Source: Stenotrophomonas sp. UBA2124 (GTDB lineage: Bacteria; Pseudomonadota; Gammaproteobacteria; Xanthomonadales; Xanthomonadaceae). From it: 64,000 bases of DNA. The notes below the pieces were generated by a model. The model ran no database searches, was not told the origin of the DNA, and saw only the letters and a program-made list of their open reading frames with translations. The position numbers and the translations under genes were made by a program. Positions 53,539 to 62,163 of this stretch are shown here, piece after piece (the stretch's first letter is position 1; every line of letters begins with the position of its first letter). The stretch spans positions 179,205 through 243,204 of the forward strand of contig DCXY01000049.1 of the NCBI GenBank assembly GCA_002329155.1, written 5' to 3'.

Positions 53539-54069
53539 TCATCGTTCTAGGCTGGCGCGGACATGCGCCAGGGCCTGCACGCTGTACTTCTTCACCGTAT
53601 GCAGGCTCAGGCCGAGCTTTTCGGCAATCTGCGCCTGCGTCAAACCGTCACGCCGCTCCAGCAGCAGCACGGCCAGATGCTTGGCCGACAGCTGCCGCAG
53701 GGCCTCGCTGACATGCCGCTCCAGATATGCGCCACCTTCCATGGATGGCCCGTCTGCATGGCTGCCCTCTTCATTCATGGACGCATCCACTGCCGATGAG
53801 TCGAACACGACCTTGCTTTTCTGGCCGCGCATGTTGAATTCGCTGGCCACATGCGATACCACGCCATAGATGTAGGCCAGCGGGTTGCGCACCTTGTCCG
53901 CATCATCCACGCGCAGCAGGCGCAGGTAGACCTCCTGGACCAGATCATCCAGATCCTCCGAGCGCCACGCCCGGCGCCTCAGAAAGGCGCGCAGCTGCCT
54001 GCCGTACTGGCCAACGGCCGCCACCGCGACTGCATGGGCCTCGGCTGTCGGCTTCACACTTTTCATCAT
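53539..54069 (-). CDS. ECF sigma factor, FecI-like
   Basis: A 176-residue sigma-70 family factor. Region 2 is LRAFLRRRAWRSEDLDDLVQ with EVYLRLLRVDDADKVRNPLA, and region 4 is LLLERRDGLTQAQIAEKLGL followed by SLHTVKKYSVQALAHVR. This matches the iron-starvation (FecI) ECF group that works with FecR and STN receptors. The double ATG at 54069/54066 lies behind AGG; the open frame continues upstream without conserved sequence. It is divergent from mutS. Confidence 0.9.
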   Translation of the reverse strand: MMKSVKPTAEAHAVAVAAVGQYGRQLRAFLRRRAWRSEDLDDLVQEVYLRLLRVDDADKVRNPLAYIYGVVSHVASEFNMRGQKSKVVFDSSAVDASMNEEGSHADGPSMEGGAYLERHVSEALRQLSAKHLAVLLLERRDGLTQAQIAEKLGLSLHTVKKYSVQALAHVRASLER

Positions 54070-54389
54070 TTCCGGATACCTGCTGCAACACGCCCCGCCG
54101 GCAACAGCCCGTCGAATCGCTCCCACCTGAAACCTGTCGCCCACACACGGATGAGCGACGCCCACTGCAGTAGTGTGCCGGAAGGGGCGATTTGGGTACT
54201 TTTCATTTTCCCGGCCCCAGACCGGGCAGCTGCCCGGCCCCGGCAAAGGCCCCGGCGGCGTCCGCGCCCACGCCGCATGCGGGGCGGCTGAGGCAGCGGC
54301 CAAAACCGGCCCCCAGCGCCTATCATTCATGGGTCGCACGCCCGCCACAGCTGCCAGACACTCAAGAATTGCCCGAACAAGAGCCCCAA

Positions 54390-56993
54390 GTGACTGATAC
54401 GAATAAGAAAAAAGACGAACAGCAGCATACCCCGCTGATGAAGCAGTTTTTCGCGGCCAAGGCCGATTACCCGGACCTGCTGCTGTTCTTCCGGATGGGC
54501 GATTTCTACGAGCTGTTCTACGACGACGCGCGCAAGGCCGCGCGGCTGCTGGACATCACCCTGACCCAGCGCGGCAGTTCCGGCGGTGCGCCGATTCCGA
54601 TGGCCGGTGTGCCGGTGCATGCCTACGAGGGCTATCTGGCGCGGCTGGTGGCGCTGGGTGAATCCGTGGCGATCTGCGAACAGATCGGCGACCCGGCGCT
54701 GGCCAAGGGGCTGGTCGAACGCAAGGTGGTGCGCATCGTCACCCCCGGTACCGTCACCGACGAGGCGCTACTGGACGAGCGCCGCGACACCCTGCTGATG
54801 GCACTGTCGCGCAGCAAGGCCGGCTATGGGCTGGCCTGGGCCGATCTGGCCGGTGGCCGCTTCCTGGTCAACGAGGTGGAAACCGACGACGCGCTGGAGG
54901 CCGAGCTGGCACGCCTGGAACCAGCCGAGCTGCTGGTACCCGACGAAGAGGACTGGCCGGAATTCCTGCGCCAGCGCAGTGGCGTGCGCCGTCGTGCGCC
55001 CTGGTTGTTTGACGCCGACAGTGGCCGCCGCCAGCTGTTGAACTTCTTCAAGCTGCACGACCTGAGCGGCTTCGGCATCGACGACAAGCCGCGTGCTACC
55101 GCCGCTGCCGGTGCGCTGCTGGGGTATGTCGAGGAAACCCAGAAGCAGCGCCTGCCGCACCTGACCTCCATCGCAATGGAAAACGCAGGTGAAGCCATCG
55201 CGATGAACGCGGCCACGCGCCGTCACCTGGAGCTGGACACGCGTGTGGACGGCGACACCCGCAACACGCTGCTGGGCGTGCTGGACAGCACGGTCTCGCC
55301 GATGGGCGGCCGCCTGCTGCGGCGCTGGCTACACCGCCCGCTGCGCCTGCGCACCGTGCTGCAGCAGCGCCACCACGCCGTCGCCACGCTGATCGACCAG
55401 GGCACCGATGCCGACCTGCGCGAAGCATTCCGTGCACTGGGCGACATTGAACGCATCCTCACCCGCATGGCGCTGCGCTCGGCGCGCCCGCGCGATTTCT
55501 CCACCCTGCGTGACGGCTTGGGCCAGCTGCCCGCCATCGCCGCATACCTGCAGCCGCTGGATTCGCCGCGCCTGCAACAGCTGTGCAGCGAACTGGGTTC
55601 GCACGACGAAAGCGCGCAGCTGCTGGCCGGCGCCATCGCCGAGCAGCCGCCGCTGAAGTTGTCCGATGGCGGGGTGATAGCCGAAGGCTTCGATGCAGAG
55701 CTGGACGAACTGCGCCGTCTGTCCACCAACGCCGACCAGTTCCTGATCGACCTGGAAGCACGCGAGCGCGAAAGCAGCGGCATCGCCACGCTCAAGGTCG
55801 GCTACAACCGCGTGCATGGTTACTACATCGAAATCAGCAAGGGCCAGGCCGACAAGGCGCCCGTGCATTACACGCGCCGGCAGACGCTGACCAATGCCGA
55901 ACGCTACATCACCGAGGAGCTGAAGAGCTTCGAGGACAAGGTGCTGTCCGCGCGCGAGCGTTCGCTCAGCCGCGAGAAGCTGCTGTACGAAGGCCTGCTG
56001 GACAGCATCGGCACGCATCTGGAGCCACTCAAACGCTGCGCCGCCGCGCTCAGCGAACTGGATGTACTGGCCGCCTTCGCCGAGCGTGCGCAGGCGCTGG
56101 ACTGGTCGCAGCCCGAGCTGCAGGAAGCACCCTGCCTGTGCATCGAGCGTGGCCGCCATCCGGTGGTCGAAGCCGTGCGTGATGCACCCTTCGAGCCGAA
56201 CGATCTGGACCTGCACCCCGATCGCCGCATGCTGGTCATCACCGGCCCGAACATGGGCGGTAAATCCACATACATGCGGCAGAACGCATTGATCGTGCTG
56301 CTGGCGCATATCGGCAGCTTCGTGCCGGCCAGCCGCGCGCGGATCGGCCCGATCGACCGCATCCTGACCCGCATCGGTGCGGGTGACGATCTGGCAAAGG
56401 GCCAGTCCACCTTCATGGTGGAAATGGCGGAGACCAGCTACATCCTGCACCACGCCACCGCGAATTCTCTGGTGCTGATGGATGAGATCGGGCGCGGCAC
56501 TTCAACCTACGACGGCCTTGCGCTTGCCGACGCGGTGGCACGTCACCTCGCCTACCAGAACCGCTGCTACACGCTGTTTGCCACGCACTACTTCGAGTTG
56601 ACCGCGCTGGCCGATGAAAGCCATGAAGGTGGCCCCAGCGGCATCGCCAACGTGCATCTGGATGCGGTGGAACATGGCGAGAGTCTGGTGTTCATGCACG
56701 CGGTGAAGGACGGCCCGGCCAACCGAAGCTTCGGCCTGCAGGTGGCCGCGCTGGCGGGCCTGCCGCGCGCCACCGTGGCGCAGGCACGCAGGCGCCTTGC
56801 CGAGCTGGAACAGCGCGGTGGCGAGACGCAGAGTGCGTCAATGGCACCGCAGGCGTTGGACGCGCCGCAGCAGTTTGGTCTGTTTGCAGCGCCAAGTTCG
56901 GCGGCGCTGGATGCACTGCAGGCGCTGGAACCGGACGAGCTGACGCCGAAGCAGGCGTTGGAGGCGTTGTACCGGGTGAAGTCCTTGCTGTAG
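54390..56993 (+). CDS. mutS: DNA mismatch repair protein MutS
   Basis: An 867-residue MutS. The mismatch-reading Phe-X-Glu is in RMGDFYELFYDDA, Walker A is GPNMGGKST near residue 619, Walker B is LVLMDEIGRGTSTYDG near 693, and the C-terminal tetramerisation tail is DELTPKQALEALYRVKSL. It recognises mispairs and recruits MutL. No ATG is suitably placed; a GTG at 54390 (VTDTNKKKDEQQHTPLM) is chosen on homology of the following HTPLMKQFF segment. The region upstream of it is divergent promoter DNA shared with the ECF sigma gene. Confidence 0.95.
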   Translation: MTDTNKKKDEQQHTPLMKQFFAAKADYPDLLLFFRMGDFYELFYDDARKAARLLDITLTQRGSSGGAPIPMAGVPVHAYEGYLARLVALGESVAICEQIGDPALAKGLVERKVVRIVTPGTVTDEALLDERRDTLLMALSRSKAGYGLAWADLAGGRFLVNEVETDDALEAELARLEPAELLVPDEEDWPEFLRQRSGVRRRAPWLFDADSGRRQLLNFFKLHDLSGFGIDDKPRATAAAGALLGYVEETQKQRLPHLTSIAMENAGEAIAMNAATRRHLELDTRVDGDTRNTLLGVLDSTVSPMGGRLLRRWLHRPLRLRTVLQQRHHAVATLIDQGTDADLREAFRALGDIERILTRMALRSARPRDFSTLRDGLGQLPAIAAYLQPLDSPRLQQLCSELGSHDESAQLLAGAIAEQPPLKLSDGGVIAEGFDAELDELRRLSTNADQFLIDLEARERESSGIATLKVGYNRVHGYYIEISKGQADKAPVHYTRRQTLTNAERYITEELKSFEDKVLSARERSLSREKLLYEGLLDSIGTHLEPLKRCAAALSELDVLAAFAERAQALDWSQPELQEAPCLCIERGRHPVVEAVRDAPFEPNDLDLHPDRRMLVITGPNMGGKSTYMRQNALIVLLAHIGSFVPASRARIGPIDRILTRIGAGDDLAKGQSTFMVEMAETSYILHHATANSLVLMDEIGRGTSTYDGLALADAVARHLAYQNRCYTLFATHYFELTALADESHEGGPSGIANVHLDAVEHGESLVFMHAVKDGPANRSFGLQVAALAGLPRATVAQARRRLAELEQRGGETQSASMAPQALDAPQQFGLFAAPSSAALDALQALEPDELTPKQALEALYRVKSLL

Positions 56994-57007
56994 TCGCGGT
57001 CGAAGAG

Positions 57008-57245
57008 CCTACCCCTCCCCGGCCCTCCCCTTCGCGTTGCGAAAGGGAGGGAGACAAGCAGCTGCCCCATGACCCACCCCTCCCTTGGGCGCAGCCCAGG
57101 GGAGGGTTGGGGAGGGGTGCTTTCCGCGAAATGCCATTCACGCTGACCAGTGCTACTGCAAAGAACTACCCCTCCCCGGCCCTCCCCTTCGCTTCGCGAA
57201 AGGGAGGGGGACAAGCAACTGCCTCATGACCCGCCCCCTATCCTT
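57008..57245. repeat. Cluster of GC-rich palindromic repeats downstream of mutS
   Basis: Two direct copies of a 65-nt unit (about 57008-57072 and 57168-57232) share ACCCCTCCCCGGCCCTCCCC, then GCGAAAGGGAGGG and GACAAGCA. An inverted related unit (about 57075-57120) lies between them. A degenerate part-copy follows to about 57270. They resemble the arms of the 5.5-kb element. Nothing recognisable lies between 57271 and 57409. Confidence 0.8.
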
Positions 57246-57409
57246 CGCTTCGCGAAAGGTAAGGAAACAAGTGTTGTCCACCGGTGACGGCAGCCCATAG
57301 CCCGCAGTCATTCCAACAGATGCCCGCAGAGCGCGGCGCTCCGGAATCCAGGGTCGGGCACGAGCCAGTACCGCCACCAGAGGTACGGCCAATGCCCGCA
57401 TCCTGAACA

Positions 57410-57453
57410 ATAGATGCCAGCTATCGAATGAAACGGATCATTCGATTATCTAT
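57410..57453 (+). promoter_or_regulatory. Dyad upstream of katA, possible OxyR site
   Basis: ATAGATGCCAGCTAT (57410-57424) fits the OxyR half-site ATAGNTNNNANCTAT at every defined base; the second half-site at the expected spacing (57432-57446) is weak. Overlapping it, ATCGAATG-N8-CATTCGAT (57423-57446) is a perfect 8-bp inverted repeat. OxyR control would suit a catalase gene starting at 57520, but the second dyad may belong to another regulator. Confidence 0.55.
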
Positions 57454-57519
57454 TTCGTCAATGGATGGCTAAAGTCGGGTCATCACGTTCTTTCCCCCGA
57501 GCCAGCTGGAGCCAGCCCG

Positions 57520-59163
57520 ATGAGCAGCAACGACACCAAGCCCACCTGCCCGTATCACAGCGCCCCCTCGCCCGAGCAGGCCGCGCAGGCACAACGCGAT
57601 ACCAGCACCACGCCCAAGCAGAAGCACGGCGATTACCCGGTGACGCCCATGACCACCGCCTTCGGCGCGCCGGTGGTGGACAACCAGAACAGCAAGACCG
57701 CAGGCCCGCGCGGCCCGCTGTTGATGGAAGACGTGTGGCTGCTGGAAAAGCTGGCCAACCTCAACCGCGAAGTGATCCCCGAGCGGCGCATGCACGCCAA
57801 GGGTTCCGGTGCGTTCGGCACCTTCACCGTCACCCATGACATCAGCAAGTACACCCGCGCCAAGATCTTCTCGCAGGTTGGCAAGAAGACCGAAATGTTT
57901 GCCCGCTTCACCACCGTGGCCGGCGAGCGTGGCGCGGCCGATGCCGAGCGCGACATCCGTGGCTTTGCGATGAAGTTCTATACCGAGGAAGGCAACTGGG
58001 ACCTGGTGGGCAACAACACCCCGGTGTTCTTCCTGCGCGACCCGCGCAAGTTCGGCGACCTCAACAAGGCGGTCAAGCGCGACCCGCACACCAACCTGCG
58101 CAGCGCACGCAACAACTGGGATTTCTGGACCCTGCTGCCGGAAGCACTGATGCAGGTCACCGTGGTGATGAGCGACCGCGGCATTCCGCGCAGCTTCCGC
58201 CACATGCATGGCTTCGGCTCGCACACCTACAGCTTCACCAATGATGCCAATGAGCGTTACTGGGTGAAGTTCCACTTCCACAGCCAGCAGGGCATCGAGG
58301 CACTGACCGATGCACAGGCCGAGGTGCTGGTGGGCAAGGACCGCGAAAGCCATGGCCGCGATCTGTTCCAGGCCATCGAGCGCGGCGAGTTCCCGAAGTG
58401 GAAGCTGTTCGTGCAGATCATGCCCGAGCTGGAAGCGGAGACCTACCGCTTCCACCCGTTCGACCTGACCAAGGTGTGGCCCAAGAGCGATTACCCGCTG
58501 ATCGAAGTGGGAGAGTTCGAGCTCAACCGCAACCCGGACAACTGGTACCAGGATGTGGAGCAGTCTGCCTTCGCACCGAGCAACCTGGTGCCGGGCATCG
58601 GCGTGTCGCCGGACAAGATGCTGCAGGCGCGCCTGTTTGCCTATTCCGATGCACAGCGTTACCGCCTTGGCGTGAACCACCACCAGATTCCGGTCAATGC
58701 CGCGCGTTGCCCGGTAAACACCAACCACCGCGACGGCACCATGCGCGTGGATGGCAACTATGGCGGCCTGCCGCATTACGAGCCCAACAGCTACGGCCAG
58801 TGGCAGGAACAGCCGCAGTACCGCGAGCCGGCACTGAAGATCCGTGGCGATGCCGACTTCTGGAACTTCCGCGAGGACGACAACGACTACTTCAGCCAGC
58901 CCGGCGCGCTGTTCCGCAGCTACGACGAGGCACAGAAGCAGCGCCTGTTCGACAACACCGCGCGTGCGCTGGGTGATGCGCCGGACTTCATCAAGCAGCG
59001 CCATATGGACAACTGCAGCAAGGCCGACCCGGCCTACGGTGCGGGCATTGCGGCCGCACTGAAGAAGCTGGCGGACATGCCGCCGGCGGACCCGCTCAAG
59101 CCGGCACAGCCGGAAGCCGCCTACCCGGCCGCCACGCCGGGTGCCGAAGACATCGAGCTGTAA
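57520..59163 (+). CDS. katA: Monofunctional heme catalase
   Basis: A 547-residue catalase of the small-subunit type. The essential His-92 is in RRMHAKGSG, the Asn region is FWTLLPEALMQVTVVMSDRG, and the proximal heme-ligand Tyr-375 is in LFAYSDAQRYRLG. RHMHGFGSHTYSF is the conserved catalase signature. It breaks H2O2 into water and O2. No signal peptide is seen, so a cytoplasmic location is likely. GGAG lies 11 nt before the ATG and a terminator follows. Confidence 0.96.
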   Translation: MSSNDTKPTCPYHSAPSPEQAAQAQRDTSTTPKQKHGDYPVTPMTTAFGAPVVDNQNSKTAGPRGPLLMEDVWLLEKLANLNREVIPERRMHAKGSGAFGTFTVTHDISKYTRAKIFSQVGKKTEMFARFTTVAGERGAADAERDIRGFAMKFYTEEGNWDLVGNNTPVFFLRDPRKFGDLNKAVKRDPHTNLRSARNNWDFWTLLPEALMQVTVVMSDRGIPRSFRHMHGFGSHTYSFTNDANERYWVKFHFHSQQGIEALTDAQAEVLVGKDRESHGRDLFQAIERGEFPKWKLFVQIMPELEAETYRFHPFDLTKVWPKSDYPLIEVGEFELNRNPDNWYQDVEQSAFAPSNLVPGIGVSPDKMLQARLFAYSDAQRYRLGVNHHQIPVNAARCPVNTNHRDGTMRVDGNYGGLPHYEPNSYGQWQEQPQYREPALKIRGDADFWNFREDDNDYFSQPGALFRSYDEAQKQRLFDNTARALGDAPDFIKQRHMDNCSKADPAYGAGIAAALKKLADMPPADPLKPAQPEAAYPAATPGAEDIEL

Positions 59164-59184
59164 CCCTCACCGCTACTGACCGAT

Positions 59185-59213
59185 GCCGCCCGCTGAACGC
59201 GGGCGGCGTTGTT
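59185..59213 (+). terminator. Terminator after katA
   Basis: A 9-bp GC stem (GCCGCCCGC with its complement) with a 5-nt loop TGAAC, followed by GTTGTTT, 21 nt after the katA stop. The T-run is short, so efficiency is uncertain. Confidence 0.65.
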
Positions 59214-59296
59214 TCCGCAGCCTGCCGGCTGGCACGCGCGCCGCGCCCCAGTCAGGGTTACCATGCCGACGGCTACCCACCGCAAGGATTCGACCC

Positions 59297-59908
59297 ATGA
59301 GCCTCACCGACGATCTTCTCTCCCAGCTGCAGGGCGCACCGCTGCAGCAGGTTTCCCAGCAGCTAGGTATCAACAACCAGCAGGCCTCCGGCGCCATCAG
59401 TGCCGCGCTGCCGCTGCTGATGGGCGCGCTGGGCAACAACGCCGCCAAGCCGCAGGGAGCTGAAGCCCTGTTCGGCGCACTGCAGAACAACCACAGCGGG
59501 CTGGATATCGGCAGCGTGCTGGGCGCGGTGCTGGGCGGTGGCAACAACAGCCCGGCCGCCAACGGCGCCGGCATCCTTGGCCACATCTTTGGCGGCAACC
59601 AGGGCCGTGCCGAAGCGGGCCTGTCGCAGGCCACCGGCCTGAGCCAGGGCAACTCCAGCCAGTTGCTGAAGATTCTTGCCCCCATCGTGATGGCCTTCAT
59701 CGCCCAGCGCATGATGAGCGGCGGCAACCAGGGCAACGCCTCCGGTCTTGCCCAGATCCTGGGCCAGGAAAAGCAGCAGGTGCAGCAGGCCGGTGGTATC
59801 GGTGGCGGCCTGCTCGGCAGCGTGCTGGACCAGGATGGCGACGGCCAGTTCGGCGTCAGCGACCTGATCAAGCTCGGCAGCGGCCTGCTCGGCAGCGGCA
59901 AACGCTGA
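59297..59908 (+). CDS. DUF937 (YidB-like) protein with EF-hand-like loop
   Basis: A 203-residue Gly/Asn/Gln-rich protein. The N-terminal DUF937 region includes LLSQLQGAPLQQVSQQLGI and AISAALPLLMGALGNNA. Near the C-terminus DQDGDGQFGVSDLI fits a calcium-binding EF-hand/dockerin loop (DxDxDG with Asp at position 12). There is no signal peptide. Function of the family is unknown. The start at 59297 has AAGGA upstream; a hairpin terminator follows. Confidence 0.85.
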   Translation: MSLTDDLLSQLQGAPLQQVSQQLGINNQQASGAISAALPLLMGALGNNAAKPQGAEALFGALQNNHSGLDIGSVLGAVLGGGNNSPAANGAGILGHIFGGNQGRAEAGLSQATGLSQGNSSQLLKILAPIVMAFIAQRMMSGGNQGNASGLAQILGQEKQQVQQAGGIGGGLLGSVLDQDGDGQFGVSDLIKLGSGLLGSGKR

Positions 59909-59934
59909 TCCGGGCCAACAGCTCGAAAACACGA

Positions 59935-59961
59935 AGCGCCACCGCAGGGTGGCGCTTTTTG
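59935..59961 (+). terminator. Terminator after the DUF937 gene
   Basis: A 9-bp stem AGCGCCACC, loop GCAG, complement, then TTTTTG. A typical rho-independent terminator 27 nt past the stop. Confidence 0.9.
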
Positions 59962-60000
59962 TTTGGGCAGTACCGCACCATGTGCGGTGTGCCACGGCGC

Positions 60001-60411
60001 CTATAGTGCGTCGATGTCGCCCAGCGCGCGGATCAGGCGGCGGGCGCGCTTGTCGGGGCGGTGCTCGGGCGGCTGGTAGCCGGTGCGCTCGGCAGCGCGG
60101 CGCAGGCGCAGTTCCTCGCGCGCCTTCTTCGATGCCTCGCTCTCCTCGTACAGCGCCTGCGCCACCGGCGCCGGGCCACGGGTATCGCTGAGGCCACGCA
60201 CGCGCAGCTCGAACACCTCGTCACCACGCTGCACGCGCAGCGCATCGCCCACGCGGATGGCGCGCGAGGATTTGGGCCACTGCCCGGCCACGTCCACTTT
60301 GCCGGTATCCACCGCCTGCTTTGCCAGACTGCGGGTCTTGAAGAAGCGGGCGGCCCACAGCCACACATCCAGGCGGATGCTGGGGGCGACGGTTGCGTTT
60401 TCCGGGTTCAT
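60001..60411 (-). CDS. hslR: Heat-shock protein 15 homologue (S4 RNA-binding)
   Basis: A 136-residue protein with an N-terminal S4 domain (RLDVWLWAARFFKTRSLAKQ, then VDVAGQWPKSSRAIRVGDAL) and a basic, Arg-rich C-terminal tail. Hsp15 binds 50S subunits carrying a stalled nascent chain and aids recycling. Length and layout match E. coli HslR (133). It is divergent from the MATE transporter gene with about 105 nt between. Confidence 0.92.
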   Translation of the reverse strand: MNPENATVAPSIRLDVWLWAARFFKTRSLAKQAVDTGKVDVAGQWPKSSRAIRVGDALRVQRGDEVFELRVRGLSDTRGPAPVAQALYEESEASKKAREELRLRRAAERTGYQPPEHRPDKRARRLIRALGDIDAL

Positions 60412-60516
60412 CGTGCTCCTGGGTCTGGCCGGCCTGCGCCGTTTCTACATACCTTGGGGCCGCCGTCATCACCATCAAGGTGCTAACGTGCACCCCCATT
60501 CGCGCCAGTCGTATTC

Positions 60517-62019
60517 ATGCCCAAAGCCAACCAAGCCCGCAACCTGACTGAAGGCCCCATCGGCCGCAGCCTGCTGCTGTTCGCGCTGCCCATTCTGGCC
60601 GGCAACATCGCCCAGTCGCTGAATGGCTCGGTGAACGCGATCTGGGTGGGCAAGTTTCTGGGCGAGGCAGCGCTGACCGCCACGGCCAACGCCAACAACA
60701 TCATGTTCTTCCTGATCGGCTCGGTGTTCGGCATCGGCATGGCCGCCACCATCCTGATCGGGCAGGCCATCGGCGGCAAGGATCTGCCGCAGGCGCGGCG
60801 GGTAATGGGTACCAGTGCCACCTTCTTCATCGGCCTGTCGGTGGTCATCGCCATCGCCGGCTGGTTCCTGTCGCACCGGCTGCTGGTGGCGATGGGTACA
60901 CCTGCCGAATCGCTGCACATGGCCGACGCCTACCTGAAGGTGATCTTCCTGGGCATGCCGCTGATCTATGCCTTCGCCTTCATCACCGCCGCACTGCGCG
61001 GCGCCGGCGACTCACGCACGCCGTTCCGCTTCCTACTGCTGTCGGTGCTGCTGGACATCGTGATCAACCCGGTGCTGATCTTCGGCCTGGGCCCGTTCCC
61101 CGAACTCGGCGTGGCGGGTGCGGCCTGGGCCACCTTCTTCGCCCAGGGCCTGGCGCTGGCCTCACTGATGCTCTACCTGCGCAACAAGCGCCACATGCTG
61201 TGGCTGGGGCGCAAGGACGCGGCGCTGCTGAAGATCGATACCGACATCCTGAAGTCGCTGATCATCAAGGGCGTGCCGATGGGCCTGCAGATGGTGGTCA
61301 TTTCGCTGGCGATGATCATGATGATCAGCATGGTCAACAGCTACGGCGTGGATACGGCCTCGGCCTATGGCGCGGCGCTGCAGCTGTGGACCTATGTGCA
61401 GATGCCGGCCATGGCCATCGGTGCGGCCTGCTCGTCGATGGCCGCGCAGAACGTGGGCGCGCGCCTGTGGAGCCGCGTGGACGCGACCGCCCGCACCGGT
61501 GTGCTGTTCAACTTCCTGCTGACCGGCGCGCTGATCGCGCCGATCATCCTGTTCGACCGCAGCACGCTGGCGCTGTTCCTGCCCGAGGCCAGCCCGGCGC
61601 TGGAAATCGGCCGCCACCTCAACCACATCGCGGTGTGGTCGTTCCTGTTCTTCGGCGTGAACTTCGTGCTGGCCGGCGTGGTGCGCTCCACCGGCGCGGT
61701 GGTGCCGCCGCTGCTGATTCTGGCGGTGGCGATGTGGGGCATCCGTGTGCCGTTCGCCAAATGGCTGCAACCGGAGCTGGGTGCCGATGCGATCTGGTGG
61801 AGCTTCCCGGTCAGCGCGTTCTGCTCGATGCTGATGATCCTGGCCTATTACCGCTGGGGCAAGTGGCGCAAAGCACACATGCTGGACAAGCCTTCGGCCT
61901 CCACGCTGGCAACGCCGGCGGAGGTGGCATCGGTGCCACCGTCACCGGTGGCCGATGCGGATGCGGAGGTTGAAGTGGAGGATGAGGTTGATGAGGTGGA
62001 GACGTCTGGGCGGGGGTGA
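60517..62019 (+). CDS. MATE-family multidrug/Na+ efflux transporter
   Basis: A 500-residue, 12-helix transporter with duplicated halves. MATE features include LLFALPILAGNIAQSLNGSV, FGIGMAATILIGQAIGG, ALRGAGDSRTPF, and MAIGAACSSMAAQNVGAR in the second half. It would export drugs or metabolites against Na+ or H+. The last 40 residues form an acidic, low-complexity tail (ADADAEVEVEDEVDEVE) unlike core MATE proteins. The ribosome site is weak. Confidence 0.92.
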   Translation: MPKANQARNLTEGPIGRSLLLFALPILAGNIAQSLNGSVNAIWVGKFLGEAALTATANANNIMFFLIGSVFGIGMAATILIGQAIGGKDLPQARRVMGTSATFFIGLSVVIAIAGWFLSHRLLVAMGTPAESLHMADAYLKVIFLGMPLIYAFAFITAALRGAGDSRTPFRFLLLSVLLDIVINPVLIFGLGPFPELGVAGAAWATFFAQGLALASLMLYLRNKRHMLWLGRKDAALLKIDTDILKSLIIKGVPMGLQMVVISLAMIMMISMVNSYGVDTASAYGAALQLWTYVQMPAMAIGAACSSMAAQNVGARLWSRVDATARTGVLFNFLLTGALIAPIILFDRSTLALFLPEASPALEIGRHLNHIAVWSFLFFGVNFVLAGVVRSTGAVVPPLLILAVAMWGIRVPFAKWLQPELGADAIWWSFPVSAFCSMLMILAYYRWGKWRKAHMLDKPSASTLATPAEVASVPPSPVADADAEVEVEDEVDEVETSGRG

Positions 62020-62027
62020 TTGCTCTT

Positions 62028-62149
62028 CCCCTCTCCCCAACCCCTCTCCCGCAAGGGGAGAGGGGCTAAAAGGCGGGATTGCTGAGAGAGCTTCAGGGAG
62101 TGTGATTCAAGCCCCTCTCCCCTTGCGGGAGAGGGGTTGGGGAGAGGGG
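62028..62149. repeat. Perfect 40-bp inverted repeat between convergent genes
   Basis: Arms 62028-62067 and 62110-62149 are exact reverse complements (40 of 40) around a 42-nt spacer. Each arm also contains a self-complementary core (CCCCTCTCCC and GGGGAGAGGGG). It sits 8 nt past the MATE stop and 14 nt before the end of the GH109-like gene, where it could stop transcription from both sides. A single diverged arm occurs at 19590-19629. Confidence 0.93.
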
Positions 62150-62163
62150 GATATACACCTCAC

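Noticed and set aside
53539..54348. Longer form of the ECF sigma factor
   Set aside because: The extra 93 residues are low-complexity and run back into the mutS side; the double ATG at 54069 gives normal FecI length.
54192..54389. 66-residue N-terminal extension of MutS
   Set aside because: Pro/Ala-rich, not part of MutS, and it covers the divergent promoter region of the ECF sigma gene.
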